Assembly: GCA_028693035.1 (NCBI GenBank)
Contig: JAQUWE010000005.1
Location: 1 to 64,000 of the forward strand
Source: Bacilli bacterium
GTDB lineage: Bacteria; Bacillota_I; Bacilli_A; RF39; UBA660
Direction of reading: 5' to 3'
Length of the DNA stretch: 64,000 bases
Positions 37,480-47,361 of this stretch are shown here, piece by piece. Within the stretch, counting starts at the first letter, position 1, and the number at the start of each line of letters is the position of its first letter. The translations under genes were made by a program, and so were the position numbers. The notes below the pieces were generated by a model. That model was not told the origin of the DNA. It did no database searches and worked only from the letters and a program-made list of their open reading frames with translations.

Positions 37480-38247
37480 ATGAATAAAATGCCCGTTATT
37501 TTTGTAGGACATGGATCGCCTATGAATGCGATTGAGGATAATGCGTTTAGTAATAAGTGGAAAGAAATTGGTAAAAATATTCCAGAACCAAAAGCCATTG
37601 TCGTTATTTCTGCACATTACTATACTGTAGGAACTAAAATTGTATATAGTGATACACCTAAAATGATTTATGATATGTACGGCTTTCCGGATAAATTGTA
37701 TGAAACAGAATATCCAGCACCTGGTTCTTCTTACTATGCAGATAAAATTATTGAATCTGTTTCTGTAAAGTTAGAAAAAGATAAAGAGTGGGGGATTGAT
37801 CATGGCGCATGGTCTGTTCTTGTTCATATGTTCCCTAAATCCAACATACCTGTACTAGAATTAAGTATTGATCATAATATGACTGCCGAAGAATATTTAA
37901 AACTTGGAGAAGAACTTCGTTTTTTAAGAGAAGAGGGTGTTTTATTATTATGTAGTGGCAATATTGTACACAATTTACAACTTTTAGATTGGAATGCGGA
38001 GAGTGGATTTTCTTGGGCACAAGAATTTGATTCTTATATAAAGGATAAAATTATAACACATAATATACAAGATGTTGTGCATTACGAGAAGGCAGGTGCT
38101 TCTTCTGAAAAAGCCTTTTATACCAAAGAGCATTTTGTTCCTATTTTATATGCACTAGGAGCAGCAGGTACAAATTATGAAGTGGAAGTCTTCAATGAAA
38201 AATGTGTTCTAGGATCTCTTTCTATGACAGGCTATATATTTAAGTAG
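37480..38247 (+). CDS. extradiol dioxygenase class III (DODA/YgiD-like)
   Basis: PVIFVGHGSPMNAI...AIVVISAHY...DHGAWSVLVHMFP...GSGNIVHNL-like. Confidence 0.9.
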   Translation: MNKMPVIFVGHGSPMNAIEDNAFSNKWKEIGKNIPEPKAIVVISAHYYTVGTKIVYSDTPKMIYDMYGFPDKLYETEYPAPGSSYYADKIIESVSVKLEKDKEWGIDHGAWSVLVHMFPKSNIPVLELSIDHNMTAEEYLKLGEELRFLREEGVLLLCSGNIVHNLQLLDWNAESGFSWAQEFDSYIKDKIITHNIQDVVHYEKAGASSEKAFYTKEHFVPILYALGAAGTNYEVEVFNEKCVLGSLSMTGYIFK

Positions 38248-38266
38248 ATGTTTAAAAAAACTGTAT

Positions 38267-38303
38267 AAAAAAAAGAACTATTTTCTCTAATATAGTTCTT
38301 TTT
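38267..38303. terminator. bidirectional terminator
   Basis: aaaaaagaactat ... atagttcttttt. Confidence 0.75.
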
Positions 38304-38306
38304 GAT

Positions 38307-38756
38307 TTACTTTTCTTTATGCGTACAATCGCAGGTAGATATGTTTCGGCTACAAATACAATACTCTTCTTCTTTATTTGAATCTTCTCCTAAGAGATTA
38401 TCTAAATAATTCTCAAGTTTTGTAATGGTATAACAGGAAACAACATTTTTTAAATTATCGGAATCCTTTTTAGCTACAGAAGGATCTATTTCTAATATTT
38501 CTGTAAAAAATCTTTGTAAAACAGAATCCCTACGAATAATATTTTTGGCATATCTTTTTCCAAAAGAAGTAATTGTAATTCCCGTATTATCATAAACTAG
38601 AAGCTCTAATTTGTGTAATGTCTTAAGTGCTTTTACTACACTTGGTTTGCTGTAGTCTAATAATTCTGCAATCCCAGTGACAGTGATTTTTCCTTTTAGG
38701 GAAAGTAGGTAAATAGCTCTTAAATATTCAATTTGTGAAGGGGTTAACTCAATCAT
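38307..38756 (-). CDS. DtxR/MntR-type metalloregulator with Cys-rich C-terminal tail
   Basis: N-term winged HTH LTPSQIEYLRAIYLLSLKGKITVTGIAELLDYSKPSVVKALKTL; tail YCICSRNISTCDCTHKEK; overlaps sufB. Confidence 0.78.
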   Translation of the reverse strand: MIELTPSQIEYLRAIYLLSLKGKITVTGIAELLDYSKPSVVKALKTLHKLELLVYDNTGITITSFGKRYAKNIIRRDSVLQRFFTEILEIDPSVAKKDSDNLKNVVSCYTITKLENYLDNLLGEDSNKEEEYCICSRNISTCDCTHKEK

Positions 38757-40135
38757 CCAACCGATCCCTCCATCTCCATTTTGAGTAATTGATTTAATTC
38801 AATCGCATATTCCATAGGAAGTTCTCTTGTAAATGGTTCAATAAATCCCATAATAATCATTTCATTGGCTTGCTCTTCTGTAATTCCTCGACTTTGGATG
38901 TAATAAAGTAATTCTTCAGATATTTTAGAAACCTTTGCTTCATGTTGAATGGTAGAGGTTCCATTTTTGACAATATTCATAGGAATGGTGTCAGATTTAG
39001 ATAATTCATCAAGAATCAAAGTATCGCATTCTACATTTGTTTTGGCATTGATAGCATTCTTATCATGATAAATAAGTCCTCTATAAATAGAATTCCCTCC
39101 GTTTTTAGAGATGGATTTAGAGATAATATTAGAAGATGTATTTTTGCCTAGATGAATCATCTTAGAACCTGCATCTTGAATTTGATCTTTGCCAGATACA
39201 GCAATAGAAATAGTTGTACCCACAGAATGATCGCCTTTTAAAATAATGGCAGGATATTTCATGTTTACTTTGGATCCCAGATTGCCATCAATCCATTCCA
39301 TGATGGCACCTTCTTCACATATGGCACGCTTGGTTACTAGATTGTAAACATTGCTGGACCAATTTTGGATAGCTGTATAGCGGCATCTTGCGTTTTTCCC
39401 GACAAAGATTTCAACGACAGCTGCGTGTAATGAATTGCTAGAATAAGAAGGGGCCGTACAGCCTTCTATATAGGTTACATCTGCATCTTCTTCAACAATG
39501 ATTAAGGTTCTTTCAAATTGTCCCATCTTGTCAGAGTTTAAGCGGAAGTAAGAATGAAGTGGTTTTTCTAATTTAACACCTTTTGGTATGTAAATAAAAG
39601 AGCCTCCCGAAAAGACAGAACTATTTAAAGCTGCATACTTGTTATCATCATTTTTTACAAGGGTTCCAAAATATTTTTGATATAAATCTGGATGTTCCTT
39701 AATGGCTGTATCGGTATCAGTAAAAATAACACCTTTTTCTTGCCATTCTTTTTCTAAACTATGATAGACCATTTCTGACTCATATTGGGTCGCAATTCCA
39801 CCTAAAAATTTTTCTTCGGCTTCAATCACCCCTAATTTATCAAAGGTGTTTTTTATTTTTGTAGGTACTTTTTCCCACTTATCACTGGTGTTGTCACTTG
39901 CTTTTACAAAATAATAAATATCGTCAAGATCAATGTCCTTTAAACTGGGACCCCAGGTAGGATTTTCTATGTTTAAGAAGTTTTGATAAGATTTAAGTCT
40001 ATAATCAAGTAGCCATTTTGGTTCTTTTTTTAAAGAGGAAATATTTCTTATTTTTTCTTCATCTAGTCCTTTTGAGAATTTTACGACACTAACGTCTCCA
40101 TCATTAAATCCATATTTATATTCTTCATTATTCAT
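38753..40135 (-). CDS. sufB: Fe-S cluster assembly protein SufB
   Basis: FVKASDNTSDKWEKVP; GGSFIYIPKGVKLEKPLHSYFR; YIEGCTAP; NVECDTLILDELSKSDTIP. Confidence 0.96.
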   Translation of the reverse strand: MNNEEYKYGFNDGDVSVVKFSKGLDEEKIRNISSLKKEPKWLLDYRLKSYQNFLNIENPTWGPSLKDIDLDDIYYFVKASDNTSDKWEKVPTKIKNTFDKLGVIEAEEKFLGGIATQYESEMVYHSLEKEWQEKGVIFTDTDTAIKEHPDLYQKYFGTLVKNDDNKYAALNSSVFSGGSFIYIPKGVKLEKPLHSYFRLNSDKMGQFERTLIIVEEDADVTYIEGCTAPSYSSNSLHAAVVEIFVGKNARCRYTAIQNWSSNVYNLVTKRAICEEGAIMEWIDGNLGSKVNMKYPAIILKGDHSVGTTISIAVSGKDQIQDAGSKMIHLGKNTSSNIISKSISKNGGNSIYRGLIYHDKNAINAKTNVECDTLILDELSKSDTIPMNIVKNGTSTIQHEAKVSKISEELLYYIQSRGITEEQANEMIIMGFIEPFTRELPMEYAIELNQLLKMEMEGSVG

Positions 40136-40568
40136 TTGTTATAGCACCTCCTTTAGAAATGGCCTCTTTCAAGGCTTTGTAACCAAGGGTAGCGCATTTA
40201 ATACGGGTTGGAACTTCGGCTACGCCTTTTAGGCAAATGGCTTCTTCTAATAAATCTTCATCAAAGGCATTGCCCATGACCATTTGATTAAAGTTTGAAA
40301 GAATGGTTTCCATTTCCTCTATGGTTTTCCCTTTTAATAAATCACTCATAATAGAAGCACTCGCTGAACAAATAGAACATCCGGAAACATCATAGGTAAT
40401 GTCTTCTATTGTAGTACCATCCATTTTTGCATAGACAGTAATGATGTCTCCACAACTAGGATTTTTCAGTGTTTGATATAAGTAATTAGTATGGTCTTTA
40501 TGTTTATTTCTTGGATTTTCTACGTGATCTAAAATAATGGCTTTATACATATCATTTGAATAAGACAT
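40128..40568 (-). CDS. sufU: SUF scaffold protein SufU
   Basis: ILDHVENPRNK; NPSCGDIITVY; GCSICSASASIMSDLLKGK; IKCATLGYKAL. Confidence 0.94.
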   Translation of the reverse strand: MSYSNDMYKAIILDHVENPRNKHKDHTNYLYQTLKNPSCGDIITVYAKMDGTTIEDITYDVSGCSICSASASIMSDLLKGKTIEEMETILSNFNQMVMGNAFDEDLLEEAICLKGVAEVPTRIKCATLGYKALKEAISKGGAITNE

Positions 40569-41754
40569 TTAAATAGTCACCTACTTCCTTTAGGGCATTT
40601 ACTAATTTATCACATTCCTCTTTGGTATTATAAAAAGCTAAACTTACTCTAATGGTAGAGGTAACCCCTAAACTTTCCATAAGAGGAGAAGCGCAGTGAT
40701 GTCCAGCTCTTACAATTATTTTTTTACTATCTAAATGAGATGCGACATCATGAGAATGAATTCCTTTGATTGTAAATGTGACTAAGTTACTATCTACAAT
40801 ATTTCTATTATAAATAACAATATCTTTTACTTCTGTTGTTAACTTTTTTATTAAATAATTTCGTACTTCTTTTACATGGGTATTCATTTTTTCGTACCCG
40901 ACAGAATTAATATACTGGATGGCTTTACCAAGACCTATTGCTTCTGCAATCATCATGGTTCCTGCTTCAAAGCAGTATGGTGGTTTTTTGTATGTGGTTT
41001 TATCAACTGTAACAATATCAATCATTTCGCCACCATATTCTACAGGTTCCATTTTTTCTAAAATATCGTATTTTCCATATAAAACACCAATTCCCGTAGG
41101 ACCATAAATCTTATGACCAGAGAAGGCATAGAAATCAGCATCCATCTCTTGCATATCGACTTTTTCATGGACAATGCCTTGGGCACCATCGATAACAAGG
41201 TAGGCTGGGTACTTATGTACAATTTTAGCAATTTCTTTGATAGGATTGATACCTCCAAAAACATTTGAAATATGATTGAGTGCGACTATTTTTGTTTTTT
41301 CGCTCATTATATTTTGTAAATCATCTAAATCTACTGTGCCATCTATTTTTGTTTTCACAATTTTTAAAATGGCTTTTTTTCTATGGCAGAGTTGTTGCCA
41401 TGGTACAAAGTTTGCATGGTGTTCATGAATGGATACAATAATTTCATCATTTTCTTGTATCGAAGGCTCTAGAAATTTAGCAACCATATTGAGACTACTA
41501 GTAGTGCCTCTTGTAAAAATGATTTCCTCTGCCTTGGCATTCATAAATTGGGCAATATCTTCTCTTACATTTTCGTATTTCTTAGTGACCATATATCCGA
41601 GAGAATCTACACCACGATTGGTATTGACACTATATTTTTCATAGTATTCATTCATCGCATCAATTACGCTTTGTGGTTTTAATGCGGTAGAGGCACTATT
41701 GAAATAAATATAGTTTTGTTTTAACATGGGAAAGTCGTTTCTATATTCATGCAT
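40552..41754 (-). CDS. sufS: cysteine desulfurase SufS
   Basis: YFNSASTALKP; VIDGAQGIVHEKVDMQEMDADFYAFSGHKIYGPTGIGVLYGK; RAGHHCASPLM. Confidence 0.95.
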   Translation of the reverse strand: MHEYRNDFPMLKQNYIYFNSASTALKPQSVIDAMNEYYEKYSVNTNRGVDSLGYMVTKKYENVREDIAQFMNAKAEEIIFTRGTTSSLNMVAKFLEPSIQENDEIIVSIHEHHANFVPWQQLCHRKKAILKIVKTKIDGTVDLDDLQNIMSEKTKIVALNHISNVFGGINPIKEIAKIVHKYPAYLVIDGAQGIVHEKVDMQEMDADFYAFSGHKIYGPTGIGVLYGKYDILEKMEPVEYGGEMIDIVTVDKTTYKKPPYCFEAGTMMIAEAIGLGKAIQYINSVGYEKMNTHVKEVRNYLIKKLTTEVKDIVIYNRNIVDSNLVTFTIKGIHSHDVASHLDSKKIIVRAGHHCASPLMESLGVTSTIRVSLAFYNTKEECDKLVNALKEVGDYLNVLFK

Positions 41755-42565
41755 TTTGCATTCTCCTTTCTATCAATTCTTCTATTTCTTCTAACATATA
41801 TTCTGGAACAATTTCAAGTAAAAAACCTAAAGTAATAAGTTTTAGAGCATTAGGAACAGTAAGGCCTCTACTTTGTAAGTAATACAAGTCTTGTTTGCTT
41901 ATTTTTGCGACTGTAGCACCATGTCCTGCCATTACATCATAGTCATCAATCAGTAAGACAGGGTTTACGTTAGAAAGTGTTGTATCACTTAGATTGATGA
42001 TTTTGCTTTTTTGATAAGCACTTGATTTAGAAGCACCTTTTTTTATGAAACTTTCTACATCAAAATTGCCTTGTGCTGTATCATTTAAAACAGCTCTATT
42101 GTTTATGTTAGAATGGGTACTTGGTACCAAATGATTTACCATCACTTTATGGGTATGGTTGTCTTTCCCCTTGGCATAAATACCTGCATTGTATTGTAAG
42201 GTTGCATTGTATCCAAGTAAGTCAACTTTGTATTCTGTTTTACTGGTTTCTGCTGTGAAAAATTCATAAGTTTCTAAATATGCGTTTTCCTTTAGAAAGG
42301 CATTTGTATAGATTGTATTTCCTTTATTTAGAGCATAGTATCCAATAGAACTATTTGTATCTAAATATAGATGAATCTCATAATCAGAACTGAATACTTC
42401 CACTGTTAAAATAGCTTGCACATTTGTAAAAATATGAATATTGGTGTTTTGGTTTATAGAAATTGTATAAATTCCTGATTTTGTAATTTCGATTGTATTG
42501 TTTTCTTCTATTGCGATTGGCTTATATTTTGTTGGTATATCTTTTAGTCTATTAGATTTCGTCAT
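41747..42565 (-). CDS. sufD: Fe-S cluster assembly protein SufD
   Basis: SufBD C-terminal pattern: NRAVLNDTAQGNFDVESFIKKGASKSSAYQKSKIINLSD...GHGATVAKISKQDLYYLQSRGL. Confidence 0.9.
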   Translation of the reverse strand: MTKSNRLKDIPTKYKPIAIEENNTIEITKSGIYTISINQNTNIHIFTNVQAILTVEVFSSDYEIHLYLDTNSSIGYYALNKGNTIYTNAFLKENAYLETYEFFTAETSKTEYKVDLLGYNATLQYNAGIYAKGKDNHTHKVMVNHLVPSTHSNINNRAVLNDTAQGNFDVESFIKKGASKSSAYQKSKIINLSDTTLSNVNPVLLIDDYDVMAGHGATVAKISKQDLYYLQSRGLTVPNALKLITLGFLLEIVPEYMLEEIEELIERRMQNA

Positions 42566-43298
42566 AGCCAGTTTCCTCTAAATGCATTGCTAAAGAAGCA
42601 TCCCCTGTTTTAACAATAACACCTTCTTTAATAATGTGAACAAAGTCAGGTTTGATGTACTCTAATAGTCTTGGATAGTGGGTAATAATGATAATACCGG
42701 TTTCCTCTTTATGTTCCATATAGTATTCCATAATATTTTCTCCCACGATTTTAATCGCATCGATATCTAATCCGGAATCAATTTCATCTAAAATAATGAG
42801 TTTTGGCTCTAATAGAATCATTTGAAATATTTCATTTCGTTTTTTTTCACCACCAGAAAATCCTACATTTACAAAGCGTTCTGCATAATCTTCTTTCATT
42901 TTTAATTTTTCTTTTGTTTTTGTAATTTGTTTATAAAAATCTAGTAATTTGATTGGATCATTTTCTTCTCTTTTGGCATTGATAGCAGTTTTTAAGAATT
43001 GTAAATTATTGACACCACTCAATTCACTTGGATATTGCATGGCTAAAAATACACCTTCACGTGCACGTTCATCAACACTCATCTCTAACAAATCTTTTTC
43101 ATTATAAGAGATGGTTCCTTTTGTAACGGTATAACTAGGGTCTCCCATAATAACGGAAGATAGGGTAGATTTTCCTGTTCCGTTTGGTCCCATAATGACA
43201 TGAATTTCTCCAGGATTGATTTCTAAGTTAAGTCCTTTTAAAATTTCTTTATTTTCTACACCAGCATGTAAATTGCTGACTTGTAATAGTTTTTTCAT
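42552..43298 (-). CDS. sufC: Fe-S cluster assembly ATPase SufC
   Basis: IMGPNGTGKSTLSSVIMGDP; FVNVGFSGGEKKRNEIFQ; LIILDEIDSGLDID. Confidence 0.96.
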   Translation of the reverse strand: MKKLLQVSNLHAGVENKEILKGLNLEINPGEIHVIMGPNGTGKSTLSSVIMGDPSYTVTKGTISYNEKDLLEMSVDERAREGVFLAMQYPSELSGVNNLQFLKTAINAKREENDPIKLLDFYKQITKTKEKLKMKEDYAERFVNVGFSGGEKKRNEIFQMILLEPKLIILDEIDSGLDIDAIKIVGENIMEYYMEHKEETGIIIITHYPRLLEYIKPDFVHIIKEGVIVKTGDASLAMHLEETGYDEI

Positions 43299-43309
43299 AT
43301 TGCCTCCTT

Positions 43310-43327
43310 TGTTAGCTTAAGCTAACA
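43310..43327. promoter_or_regulatory. 18-bp perfect palindrome between suf promoter and RBS (candidate metalloregulator operator)
   Basis: TGTTAGCTTAAGCTAACA. Confidence 0.65.
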
Positions 43328-43342
43328 CTAATCTAAAAATAA

Positions 43343-43356
43343 AGGACATCTGTCCT
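43343..43356. promoter_or_regulatory. second inverted repeat at the suf transcription start region
   Basis: AGGACA-TC-TGTCCT. Confidence 0.5.
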
Positions 43357-43361
43357 CTATC

Positions 43362-43390
43362 ATTATATAATATCTTTTTAGTTTTTACAA
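43362..43390 (-). promoter_or_regulatory. suf operon promoter
   Basis: minus strand TTGTAA-N17-TATAAT. Confidence 0.7.
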
Positions 43391-43399
43391 CTTGAATTC

Positions 43400-44110
43400 T
43401 TATGATTCTGTAATTTCTCCAAATAATTCATACCCTTTTTTAGACTTGTCATCTGTTTTTCGTACAAAAGAGAATGTTTTATCAAAGTGGGTACAAGCAA
43501 GTTTATAATGTAGTAGGGCAATGCCCATATCTAAGTCTGTTAATTTATATAATTTGGAAATAGGAAGTTTCAATTTTTGTTTATAGACAAGTATTTTGTT
43601 TCCCTGTTTTTCAAAGTACCATGGTTGTAAATTCATTCCAGATGGTGCGTAGTGAACGGCTTTTATACAAGGATTATCTATGTCATTGGTAATTTCTTCT
43701 ATCTTTTTTCTCTTAAATTCCTTTTCATTTCTGTAAATTTCTTCTGGGCTATACCCAAAAGCAATACCAATAATGTCCTCACTATTACTTTCTAATCCTT
43801 TAGCGGAACCCAGCCAGACACTTCCTATATTGTTTTCGCTAAACCAAAGTATGAGTTGTTCATAGAGAAAACCTATATTTTCTAGCTCATTAGGTTCTCC
43901 CTTGCCACTAATGATGAGGTAGTGGGGAGCTTCTACAAGAAATTTTCCTTTTATTTCTGTTTCAAAGCGGTGTTTTATAGAGTGGTTGGGCAGGATAAAG
44001 TCAAAGGTTTTTATTATATCATTTATCTCTTCTAGTTTTTGCTTACTTAGTGCCTCCATTTTGTATTTTCTGCATGATTTGCGTTTATAAATTGAATCAA
44101 ATAGTTTCAT
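43400..44110 (-). CDS. nitroreductase family protein
   Basis: IYKRKSCRKYKMEALSKQKLEEI...APSGMNLQPWYFEK. Confidence 0.85.
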   Translation of the reverse strand: MKLFDSIYKRKSCRKYKMEALSKQKLEEINDIIKTFDFILPNHSIKHRFETEIKGKFLVEAPHYLIISGKGEPNELENIGFLYEQLILWFSENNIGSVWLGSAKGLESNSEDIIGIAFGYSPEEIYRNEKEFKRKKIEEITNDIDNPCIKAVHYAPSGMNLQPWYFEKQGNKILVYKQKLKLPISKLYKLTDLDMGIALLHYKLACTHFDKTFSFVRKTDDKSKKGYELFGEITES

Positions 44111-44252
44111 AGTTTTCCCTCCTATAATATTATAGCACGCTCTTCTTATAAAAAATGTCTTTTCTTGTTTTAGTGGAAATAGGAAATATTAGCTGGTTAT
44201 TGTTTATCAAAATAAAAATGATATAATAAGAAAAAAAGAGGGGAAAAAACTT

Positions 44253-45149
44253 ATGATTAGAAAAATAGATTTACACATTCATACAACCTATTCAGATGGG
44301 GTTTTATCTCCTAAGCAGGTGATTGATAAAGCGGTAGAAAATAAAGTAGAGGTTATTGCGATAGCAGATCATGATACGGTTGACGCTTATAATGAAGAAC
44401 TCTATGCGTATGCAGAAAAGAAAAACATAAAATTGATAAATGCAGTTGAAGTTTCTACCAAAACAGAAAAGTCTGGAATTCATGTACTAGGGTACAACTT
44501 TGATATGAACAATCAGGAATTTAGGGAAAAACTATTCTCTATTAGAAATGCTAGACATGATTATTTATATAAAGTAGCAGACAAATTAAAGAAAATAGGC
44601 TATGTCTTACATATAGAATCGCTTGATAAAATAGAGTCTGTTACAAAAGCACATATTGCCCTAGATATTATTGAAAATGAAGAAAACAGAGAGTTATTGG
44701 TGCGGGAATTTGGGTATATTCCATCCAAAGGGGAATTCATTGAAATGGTGATGAATGAAGGATGCAAAGCCTATGCTGAAAAGCAAACGGTTACACCAAA
44801 ACAAGCGGCTGATATGATTCGAAAAGCCGGTGGTAAAGTCGTTTTAGCGCACCCGGTTGCCTACTTCTATGAAGACAATTTACAGGAAGAAGATATATTG
44901 GATATAGTAAAGGATATGAAGCCTGATGGGATTGAAGCCTACTATTTATACGTAGATCGTCATGATCAAAAAATAAATGATAGTAAAAAATGGTGTACAT
45001 TTGCGGATAAATATAATCTTTTTAAAACAATCGGTTCTGACTATCATGGTAGTGATGGATTAAGACCAGAAATTGGATTTGATGACAAGGAACTTGTACT
45101 TTCTGAAAATGAAATAGAAAAACTTATGTTGAATTTAATTTCTAAGTAA
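44253..45149 (+). CDS. PHP domain phosphoesterase
   Basis: IDLHIHTTYSDGVLSPKQVI...AIADHDTVDAY...VLAHPVAYF...GSDYHG. Confidence 0.94.
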   Translation: MIRKIDLHIHTTYSDGVLSPKQVIDKAVENKVEVIAIADHDTVDAYNEELYAYAEKKNIKLINAVEVSTKTEKSGIHVLGYNFDMNNQEFREKLFSIRNARHDYLYKVADKLKKIGYVLHIESLDKIESVTKAHIALDIIENEENRELLVREFGYIPSKGEFIEMVMNEGCKAYAEKQTVTPKQAADMIRKAGGKVVLAHPVAYFYEDNLQEEDILDIVKDMKPDGIEAYYLYVDRHDQKINDSKKWCTFADKYNLFKTIGSDYHGSDGLRPEIGFDDKELVLSENEIEKLMLNLISK

Positions 45150-45238
45150 ACAAAGTCTTTCTATTTAAAAGTAAACATATTTATTTTGGGAATATGTTTT
45201 TAAATGTAAATATAGTATAATAGGAACAGGTGATAAAA

Positions 45239-45937
45239 ATGCAAACAAGATATTACTTTAGTGGATTTGATAAAGAACAAGGTTTTCCAGATAATTTAGT
45301 TTCCTTTTTAAAACAAGATATTCAAGAGAAAAATAAAATTGTTTTTATTCCAAGTGATTTTTTTAATAAGGATAAAATCAAAAAAAATACAAAAGACACG
45401 ATAGAAATGTTTGAAAAAGCAGGATTTTATTTTAATGACATTGTAGTTTTGAATGAAAATATGGTAAATGAAGAAATGCAAGAACACATTAGAAATGCCA
45501 ATGTTGTATTTTTAATGGGTGGACATCCAAGTATCCAATTAGACATTATCGATACATATCAGTTAGCGGATAGTATCCGAAATACCAACGCTGTCGTGAT
45601 TGGGACAAGTGCTGGTGCTATGTGTATGTCTAAATATTCTTTACTTCTTCCAGTCAATGAAAAATATCCTGATATGGATATTAGAGAGGCTATGAATCTA
45701 TCAACGATTAGTATTTATCCTCACTACAATAGTAAGGGAGAGGTACCAAAAGTATTTGATAGCGGGTATGAGAAAACAAAAAAATCTGATTTGTTATTTA
45801 TCAATCAGAAATATGGTGATTTCTATTTGCTTCCAGATATGTCTGAAATAAGGGAATATAATGGAAAAATAACTTTTATTGGAGAAAATATTATATATGT
45901 ATCAAAAGGACAGTTTCTACCAGTTACACACAGTTAA
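45239..45937 (+). CDS. peptidase S51 (dipeptidase E/cyanophycinase-like)
   Basis: VVIGTSAGAMCMS; FLMGGHPSIQ. Confidence 0.75.
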   Translation: MQTRYYFSGFDKEQGFPDNLVSFLKQDIQEKNKIVFIPSDFFNKDKIKKNTKDTIEMFEKAGFYFNDIVVLNENMVNEEMQEHIRNANVVFLMGGHPSIQLDIIDTYQLADSIRNTNAVVIGTSAGAMCMSKYSLLLPVNEKYPDMDIREAMNLSTISIYPHYNSKGEVPKVFDSGYEKTKKSDLLFINQKYGDFYLLPDMSEIREYNGKITFIGENIIYVSKGQFLPVTHS

Positions 45938-46047
45938 CTTTATTTTAAGGTATTAAAAATGAATGTCATTTTAAATAAGATTAAAGAAATTACATAGAAA
46001 ATATTTTGTTTCACTATTTTATGGTATAATTGTCTCAGGTGTGTACC

Positions 46048-46122
46048 TATGAAATTCATAGACAAAAATACACTTTTATTGATGAACTAATAGATTGCTA
46101 TTCCTATCAACCTACAAAATAA
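46048..46122 (+). pseudogene. C-terminal remnant of a GNAT acetyltransferase
   Basis: YEIHRQKYTFIDELIDCYSYQPTK* matches MTHKQKYTFMKELVDCYSYGITEKEY at the 3' end of 24480-25070. Confidence 0.65.
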
Positions 46123-46153
46123 AAATATTTAATAAAATAAAAGGAGAATAAAT

Positions 46154-46843
46154 ATGAATCATAAAATTAATTTTTTGAATTATGAAAATCAAGAATTTTA
46201 TCAAGATTATTTTGAACTGTTATTAAATAGGTTGACGCATTCCAATATGTCTTTAGAGGAAGATCTTGGAAATCCAGATGATAGTAAAAATGCAATTAAG
46301 TTGAGGGATAATATGAATGCATTTAAATTGTTATTGGATTATAGAAAAAAGGGTCAGCCTATTTCAGAACAGATTATAATGAAAACAGCATCAAAGGTAA
46401 ATGAGAGCGCGTTGTATATATCAGAATATTATCGTCAAAGTGGTACTTACTTGGCTGAAACAAATATTGAAATAACACCTCCAGAAGAAATTCCAATCAA
46501 AATGGAAGAACTTCTAAAGCGTTATAGTATAGAGTGGGCAGGTCTAGACCCTTTTGAAAGAGAAGCAAAATTTCATATAGAGTTTATTAAAATTCATCCT
46601 TTTGAGGATGGTAACGGAAGGACAAGTCGGTTACTACTAAACTACAATCTTTTATGTCAGGGAATTGCCCCCGCAATTATAACGGATGACTTACTGCCAT
46701 ATTATCATGAGTATATAAAAAATAGTGATTTTTCTAGTATGGAAAATTTATTCCGAATTCAATCACAAAAGGAAAGTGTAGTATTTAATCAATTATATAG
46801 TGAATACCAAATCGTTGAACAACAATCTGATTATCATAGATAA
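46154..46843 (+). CDS. Fic family protein
   Basis: HIEFIKIHPFEDGNGRTSRLLLNYNLL. Confidence 0.93.
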   Translation: MNHKINFLNYENQEFYQDYFELLLNRLTHSNMSLEEDLGNPDDSKNAIKLRDNMNAFKLLLDYRKKGQPISEQIIMKTASKVNESALYISEYYRQSGTYLAETNIEITPPEEIPIKMEELLKRYSIEWAGLDPFEREAKFHIEFIKIHPFEDGNGRTSRLLLNYNLLCQGIAPAIITDDLLPYYHEYIKNSDFSSMENLFRIQSQKESVVFNQLYSEYQIVEQQSDYHR

Positions 46844-46974
46844 AAATATTCAATTATGACTTTAACTTAATGAAAAATAAAGTAAAAATAATATACTACA
46901 AGAAAAAAGGACTGTTCCTTTTTTTACATATAATAATAAAGATAAGGGGGAAATAGTCATGGCAGGTGATTTAT

Positions 46975-47319
46975 ATGAACTCTGAACCATATGAAGACTT
47001 TATGAATCAGGATTTTACATCCTTTTCAGACTGGTTATTTTCACTGAATCCATATGAATTTAGTATAATTGCATCCGCTCTTGGTCTCTTTATTTCCTCA
47101 ACACTTACTGTCAATCAACAAAACTCCTTAGGAAATTTCTTAGAACTTTTAGGGCAAGTGATTTTAACTGTAAATGCACAAGCTACTACTTTACAGCAAG
47201 AAAGATCAAAAAAACAAAATATTAAACCTTGTTTTGAAACAAATAGCTTAGAAGAAGAAATTTTAAAAATAAAACAAGAGTTGATACAATTAAGAAAAGA
47301 TAGTTTTCCAGATGGGTAA
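46975..47319 (+). CDS. hypothetical protein
   Basis: ORF with RBS (gcaggtgat); hydrophobic central segment. Confidence 0.45.
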   Translation: MNSEPYEDFMNQDFTSFSDWLFSLNPYEFSIIASALGLFISSTLTVNQQNSLGNFLELLGQVILTVNAQATTLQQERSKKQNIKPCFETNSLEEEILKIKQELIQLRKDSFPDG

Positions 47320-47361
47320 TTATTTTTATGTATAAATAAGGCAATTTAATACAAACTAATA

